A stretch of DNA of 6,381 nt from Chitinivibrionales bacterium. GTDB taxonomy: Bacteria > Fibrobacterota > Chitinivibrionia > Chitinivibrionales > FEN-1185. How positions within the stretch are numbered: the stretch's first letter is position 1; every line of letters starts with the position of its first letter. Shown piece by piece: positions 4,089-6,381 of the stretch. The position numbers were made by a program, and so were the translations under genes. The stretch covers positions 1 to 6,381 of the forward strand of contig JAQUMP010000218.1 in assembly GCA_028718065.1 (NCBI GenBank), written 5' to 3'. The notes below the pieces were generated by a model, which was given only the letters and a program-made list of their open reading frames with translations, did no database searches and had not been told where the DNA came from.

Positions 4089-6381
4089 ATGCAGTACGTT
4101 TCCATGGTCCTTGCCGCCCTGGTCCTTTTTAGCGCGCAGGTTTTTGCAACGGCAATTCCCAACGACAGCATCGGTGAAGGCGCCTGCGCCGGCTACATTC
4201 CCGTGGCCGCGGACACCATGCGCGACACGAGTTTTCATTATGGCGACACCCTGGTGATGCCCTCCGGCGACCGGGTGTACAAACCCTGGCCGGCCGAGCG
4301 CCGGCAATACGCCATGCCCTCGGTCAAGACCACCGTTGCCATCGTCGCGGGCGACGGCTTTGCCGGCGGAACGGTCACCCAGATTTTTCGCAACCCCTTT
4401 GCGCTGCCGTTTGAAGCCACCTACATCTTTCCCTTGCCGCACAACGGCGCGGTGCACAGCATGAAGTTTAGGACCCAGAACAGCGTCTATAGCGCGGTGC
4501 TGAAAGAAAAAGAGCAGGCGCAGCAGGAATATCAACAGGCTTTACAGGACGGACGTATGGCCAGCCTGCTTTTGCAGGGCCAGGACAATATTTTCATGCA
4601 GAAAATATGCAACATTCCGCCGCACGATTCGGTTCAGATTACCATCGAGTTCAGCATGAGCTTGTCCTATGATAAAGGAACCTATGAGCTGGCGTTCCCC
4701 ACCACCATGATCCCGCGCTACGATCCGCCGGCGCTGGGCAAGCGTTTAAGCAATCCTTCGTATCTTCCGCCCAACACGCGCAGCGGAACGACCCTCGATT
4801 TTTCGGTCCTGATCCTAACGCCCTATGATATTGACAGCCTGCAATGTCCGAGCCACCCGGTCGTGTTTGAGAATGGTGATGTAACCGCGACCAGCCGGGC
4901 GCTTGGCTTGCTTGACGCGTCCTCGGATTTTCCCCTCAACTCTCTTCAAAACCTCGTCCGGCTTTCCGCCCAGAACGAAGTGCCGAACCGCGACATCGTG
5001 GTGCGTTTTAAGCGCCGCCCGGAGGCGCGATCGTTGAGCGCGCTTTCCTATCACGACGGCGCCAACGGATACTTTGCCGTGCAGATTTACCCTACCCTGG
5101 CGGACACCGCCGGTAAACCCAAGTCTGTTGACATGGTCTTTGTCATCGACAAATCCGGCTCCATGGACGGCGCTCCGCTCGCCAAGGCCAAGGAAATCAT
5201 GGGTTGCATGCTTGACAAAGCGCAAGCAACCGACCGCATTTCCTTTCTAGCTTTCAGCGATTACAGCGTTACCCTTTTCCCTACCCCGGTTGCGGCAACT
5301 ACGGCCAATCTTGCCGGCGCCCGGACCTGGATCGCCAATCTTTCCGCCGGCGGCGGGACCGAAATGCTGAGCGCGGTCCGCCAAGCTCTGGCCGTTCCCC
5401 TGGATGACAGCCGCACAAGGATCATCGTCCTGCTTACCGACGGGGCCATCGGCGGCGTCAATGATATTTACCAGGCCATCCGCAACGCGCCCGGATATAC
5501 GACCGTATTTACTTTTGGGATCGGTTCAAGCCCCAACCGCGAACTCATCGACGGCGCGGCCACGGCCGGCAACGGCATTGGCACCAATGTTCTCCTTACC
5601 GACGCCGCGCAGCCGGTCGTGGATAATTTTTTCGGCAGAATTCGCATGCCGCAGGTGCGCAATCTACGCCTTACCTGGGACGGCGCCGATATAAACAGCC
5701 TTACCAAGGACACGCTGGGAAATTTGTGGGCGGGCCAACCGATCGCGCTTTTTGGCCGTTATTCTTCCTGCGGCGCGCGCACCATTACACTCAGCGGTCT
5801 TGCCGCGGGTGCGCCGGTGAGCGAAACCTATACGGTTGATTTCGTGCAGAATAATACGGTCCTTAAAAGCGTGAAATATCTCTGGGCCCGGAACATGATC
5901 GAAAAACTGGTAAACCAGCAGGTCGCAGCCGGCACGGAGCAAAACAAAAACGCCATCCTTAATTATAGCCTCGCCAATAGTGTACTTTGTCAATACACGG
6001 CCTTTATTGCGGTGGCGGACTCCCAGACAAATTCCGACGGCCGCATGGTGGCCGCGGCGGTTCCTTTGCAGCTTCCCGAAGGGGTCAATCCGGTTATGGC
6101 CGGTGCGAATGTCGTTTCTTCGCCCACCCAATACGGCACACCGGTTGAAACCCCTCTCCGGCCGCAAACTTCGGCGGCGCCGATGCTCCTGGCATTCAGC
6201 ATGCATCCACGGTCAATCGATTTTAAAATTTCGAGTCTTAAATGGAATGCAATCAACGTATCGGAAAATGCAACAAACTTCATAGGCGTTTACGATCTCA
6301 ACGGTCGCCTGATATTCCGCTGGTCGTTGGTTGAACTGGCGGCGCGGGGTTTCTCGTGGAGTTGGGATTTTAAATCGCTTT
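4089..6381 (+). CDS. Secreted VIT and von Willebrand factor A domain protein (3' partial)
   Basis: The frame stays open for 764 codons and runs off the window edge, so the extreme C-terminus is missing. A signal peptide (MQYVSMVLAALVLFSAQVFA) probably ends after Ala20 or Ala22. Residues about 78-211 are a VIT domain with most of its hallmarks: QIFRNPF at 98-104, EATYIFPLP at 109-117, KEKEQAQQEY at 139-148, NIPP at 175-178 and FP..MIPRY ending at 211. Residues about 346-520 are a vWA domain with an intact metal-ion-dependent adhesion site: D354-K-S356-G-S358, T424 in GGGTE, and D451 in LTDG. A linker region with YTAFIAV (636-642), typical of the end of VIT-vWA proteins, follows. From about residue 712 a new module begins with VYDLNGR at 734-740, resembling a sorting-type tail. 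The family is related in domain plan to inter-alpha-trypsin inhibitor heavy chains and bacterial surface proteins, and metal-dependent protein binding is the expected activity. No enzyme signature and no LPXTG-type sortase motif was seen. Confidence 0.93.
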   Translation, partial: MQYVSMVLAALVLFSAQVFATAIPNDSIGEGACAGYIPVAADTMRDTSFHYGDTLVMPSGDRVYKPWPAERRQYAMPSVKTTVAIVAGDGFAGGTVTQIFRNPFALPFEATYIFPLPHNGAVHSMKFRTQNSVYSAVLKEKEQAQQEYQQALQDGRMASLLLQGQDNIFMQKICNIPPHDSVQITIEFSMSLSYDKGTYELAFPTTMIPRYDPPALGKRLSNPSYLPPNTRSGTTLDFSVLILTPYDIDSLQCPSHPVVFENGDVTATSRALGLLDASSDFPLNSLQNLVRLSAQNEVPNRDIVVRFKRRPEARSLSALSYHDGANGYFAVQIYPTLADTAGKPKSVDMVFVIDKSGSMDGAPLAKAKEIMGCMLDKAQATDRISFLAFSDYSVTLFPTPVAATTANLAGARTWIANLSAGGGTEMLSAVRQALAVPLDDSRTRIIVLLTDGAIGGVNDIYQAIRNAPGYTTVFTFGIGSSPNRELIDGAATAGNGIGTNVLLTDAAQPVVDNFFGRIRMPQVRNLRLTWDGADINSLTKDTLGNLWAGQPIALFGRYSSCGARTITLSGLAAGAPVSETYTVDFVQNNTVLKSVKYLWARNMIEKLVNQQVAAGTEQNKNAILNYSLANSVLCQYTAFIAVADSQTNSDGRMVAAAVPLQLPEGVNPVMAGANVVSSPTQYGTPVETPLRPQTSAAPMLLAFSMHPRSIDFKISSLKWNAINVSENATNFIGVYDLNGRLIFRWSLVELAARGFSWSWDFKSL
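6213..6381 (+). other. Start of a sorting-type C-terminal domain in the VIT-vWA protein
   Basis: After a Pro/Ser-rich linker, the protein reads SIDFKISSLKWNAINV, then FIGVYDLNGRLIFRW, then a segment rich in Trp and Ser (GFSWSWDF) as the window ends. The VYDLNGR core aligns with LYDACGR in the tail of the neighbouring exported protein, with hydrophobic strands on both sides in the same order. This is the expected first half of a Por/type IX-like sorting tail. The second half, where a 'GxYxx' motif and a basic last residue would be found, lies beyond the window. Confidence 0.5.

Noticed and set aside
3935..4132. A 65-codon frame with a GTG start in the AT-rich gap, giving a hydrophobic N-terminal half
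   Set aside because: It has no ribosome-binding site, runs over the predicted promoter and Shine-Dalgarno site, and ends inside the well-supported VIT-vWA gene in another frame. The hydrophobic stretch is what T-rich sequence gives in any case.
4041..6283. Antisense and alternate-frame ORFs opposite the VIT-vWA gene (for example 4041-4535, 4815-5225, 5664-6206)
   Set aside because: The + strand frame from 4089 is continuous with strong VIT and vWA signatures, and these others have low-complexity basic products. They are shadows.
5700..6381. Sortase-type LPXTG sorting signal in the VIT-vWA protein
   Set aside because: No LPXTG-like motif followed by a hydrophobic segment and a basic end is visible in the part present. 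The final residues lie outside the window, so this is a rejection only for the visible portion.

Overview
The window looks like a piece of a Fibrobacterota (Fibrobacter/Chitinispirillum-type) chromosome. The strongest clue is the first 217 bases: they encode the C-terminal end of a TIGR02147/DUF4423-type protein, a family I know mainly as a large paralogous set in that phylum. Supporting clues are a lipoprotein with the carboxypeptidase-regulatory-like domains common in that phylum, and exported proteins ending in a sorting-type tail with a Y-D-x-x-G-R core. Base composition is moderately GC-rich by eye, except for one AT-rich gap. Family assignments come from recognised motifs, not a database search.

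Layout, all on the + strand: (1) bases 2-217, 3' end of the TIGR02147-type gene. (2) Bases 223-2136 (or from 208), a lipoprotein with two carboxypeptidase-regulatory-like domains, an FN3 domain and a six-bladed Kelch propeller. Its start lies against or inside the end of the previous gene. (3) Bases 2152-3894, an exported protein of unknown function with a beta-rich body and a C-terminal sorting-like tail, only 15 bases after gene 2. (4) Bases 3895-4088, an AT-rich gap with a good sigma70-like promoter, a small perfect inverted repeat and a strong Shine-Dalgarno site. (5) Bases 4089 to beyond the window end, a secreted VIT + vWA protein with an intact MIDAS metal site, also running into a sorting-like tail. 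It has no stop codon inside the window, so a search for closed reading frames would miss it.

Genes 1-3 are packed tightly enough to be one transcript. Gene 4 appears to have its own promoter. All three complete or nearly complete products are predicted to be exported, and their domains (Kelch, FN3, VIT, vWA, sorting tail) are typical of cell-surface adhesion or scaffolding. A reasonable inference is a cell-envelope module: a TIGR02147 protein of unproven, possibly regulatory, role paired with a lipoprotein, next to surface-displayed partner proteins. No RNA genes, mobile elements, CRISPR arrays or phage features were seen. I do not see proof of a new system. The most interesting points are the VIT-vWA protein with a sorting-type tail instead of a sortase signal, the unrecognised gene 3, and the coupling of the TIGR02147 gene to a Kelch lipoprotein.
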